From: a virus
IMG/VR virus record: IMGVR_UViG_3300002835_000879
Location: 1 to 27,792 of that record
Reading direction: 5' to 3' (one strand)
Length of the DNA stretch: 27,792 nucleotides
In this document: piece by piece, positions 27,130-27,792 of the stretch
Position numbering within the stretch: the stretch's first letter is position 1
Layout of the letters: the number at the start of each line of letters is the position of its first letter
Notes under the pieces: generated by a model
Databases searched by the model: none
What the model saw: the letters and a program-made list of their open reading frames with translations, nothing else
What the model was told of the DNA's origin: nothing
Made by a program: the position numbers and the translations under genes

Positions 27130-27792
27130 CTATTCGGTTACCTGTTCACCACGAACCCCCCTAGGGAAAACCCATGAAGCATCATAATCTTCGGGGGTAA
27201 AGGCTTCAACATTTTCATTTACTAATTGTGGCTCTTCCACCAATTCCACCCTTTCACGTTCTTTGTTCCATTTTTCGGACCACAAATCTTTTGAATTTTG
27301 CCAAACTTCAGGACTTAATGAACGATTGGGAAGAGGATTATCGGTAACAATTCCACGAATGACATCTATAATGTGACTTGGTAAGCCAGAAAACATCGAG
27401 TCAATTCTAGAATCTTCAGCATTCCAAAAAGATAACCCTTCTCCTACTTCATAAAAAGCGGCTACCTTGTCTCCTGTTTTTTTGTTAAGGCAATAAATCA
27501 GTGTACCATTATTTGAATAACGGAAGAAATGTTCGGCAGATTTCTCCATTGAGGTGCACCATTTTGAACCATAACCATATCTAACCGATGATTCATAAGT
27601 AAAGGGTCGAACCATCAACCATTCTTCATCCTCAAAATCTTTTTGAACTTGTTTGGCTAGCTCCTTTCCAATTTTGTTTAAAGCAGTGAGACCGTTCAAC
27701 CGACTTAATTCTTTTTTACTTGTGATGGTTGTAATATCAACACCTTTAAAATAACCCTTTTCAAAAGAATCCATAAAATTCATCAAATCTCT
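27130..27792 (-). CDS. WC-motif phage protein, 5' end cut by window
   Basis: At least 218 residues; the frame is open to the window edge, so the true start may lie outside (internal ATG at 27783). The central domain has EEWLMVRPFTYESSVRYGYG then SKWCTSMEKSAEHFFRYSNN and LIYCLNKKTGDKVAAFYEV. The Y(G/A)..(S/T)KWCT block recurs in proteins of large phages with unknown role and resembles the VWCN region of the protein at 19518-20951. The C-terminal part is charged. Function unknown. The 106 nt between its stop and the next gene show no clear signal. Confidence 0.6.
   Translation of the reverse strand, partial: RDLMNFMDSFEKGYFKGVDITTITSKKELSRLNGLTALNKIGKELAKQVQKDFEDEEWLMVRPFTYESSVRYGYGSKWCTSMEKSAEHFFRYSNNGTLIYCLNKKTGDKVAAFYEVGEGLSFWNAEDSRIDSMFSGLPSHIIDVIRGIVTDNPLPNRSLSPEVWQNSKDLWSEKWNKERERVELVEEPQLVNENVEAFTPEDYDASWVFPRGVRGEQVTE

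Overview
The window looks like part of the genome of a large T4-like (myovirus-type) tailed phage infecting a Bacteroidota host, probably a flavobacterium. The phage assignment rests on a minus-strand morphogenesis block with a gp17-type terminase large subunit, a gp20-type portal and a gp21-type prohead protease in T4-like order. The host assignment rests on three stable-RNA promoters that match the Bacteroidota housekeeping consensus (TTTG, 18-20 nt, TATATTTG), a bS21 homologue of Bacteroidota type, and the lack of Shine-Dalgarno sequences in AT-rich leaders.

Layout. Positions 1-10.9 kb (minus strand): head genes, transcribed from about 10.9 kb down to the left edge (low-complexity P/T-repeat protein, four unassigned structural candidates, TerL, portal, two core-region unknowns, protease, a DUF4494-like small protein, and the start of a further gene). 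A tiny ribosomal protein bS21 gene sits on the opposite strand inside this block. 10.9-14.4 kb (minus): a nucleotidyltransferase, a KTSC protein, and a run of paralogous small proteins and ParB-like-domain proteins that share N-terminal leader helices; one is frameshifted after a partial duplication. 14.4-19.5 kb: a UVR-motif protein diverging from an N-domain-less ClpC-like AAA+ unfoldase, then three proteins with leader-like N-termini, then an M20-type metallopeptidase. 20.9-24.0 kb: an RNA-rich region with a phage tmRNA interrupted in its T-loop by a 193-nt group I intron, tRNA-Ser, -Arg, -Thr, -Gly, a degenerate tRNA-like gene, a stable unassigned hairpin, a free-standing homing endonuclease and small genes. 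24.0-27.8 kb: an M15-type peptidase (possible endolysin), small membrane proteins, a HAD phosphatase-like protein, tRNA-Glu and tRNA-Ala, and two unassigned proteins.

How the parts may work together (inference). The phage carries its own tmRNA, a ClpC-like unfoldase retaining an IGF loop of the kind that docks on ClpP, a UVR-motif protein next to it, and an M20 peptidase: a possible trans-translation, proteolysis and peptide-recycling set. Its bS21 could alter ribosomes whose anti-Shine-Dalgarno is normally masked in Bacteroidota. Two promoter classes are visible: host-type promoters in front of stable RNAs, and a TATTTATA motif just upstream of many protein genes, often exactly 4 nt before ATG, which may be the phage late promoter. 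Several proteins begin with short amphipathic helices containing (I/L/V)-x-E, the type of site a gp21 protease cuts, suggesting capsid targeting. The only gene-free stretch over 300 bases (20952-21778) holds the tmRNA and its leader.
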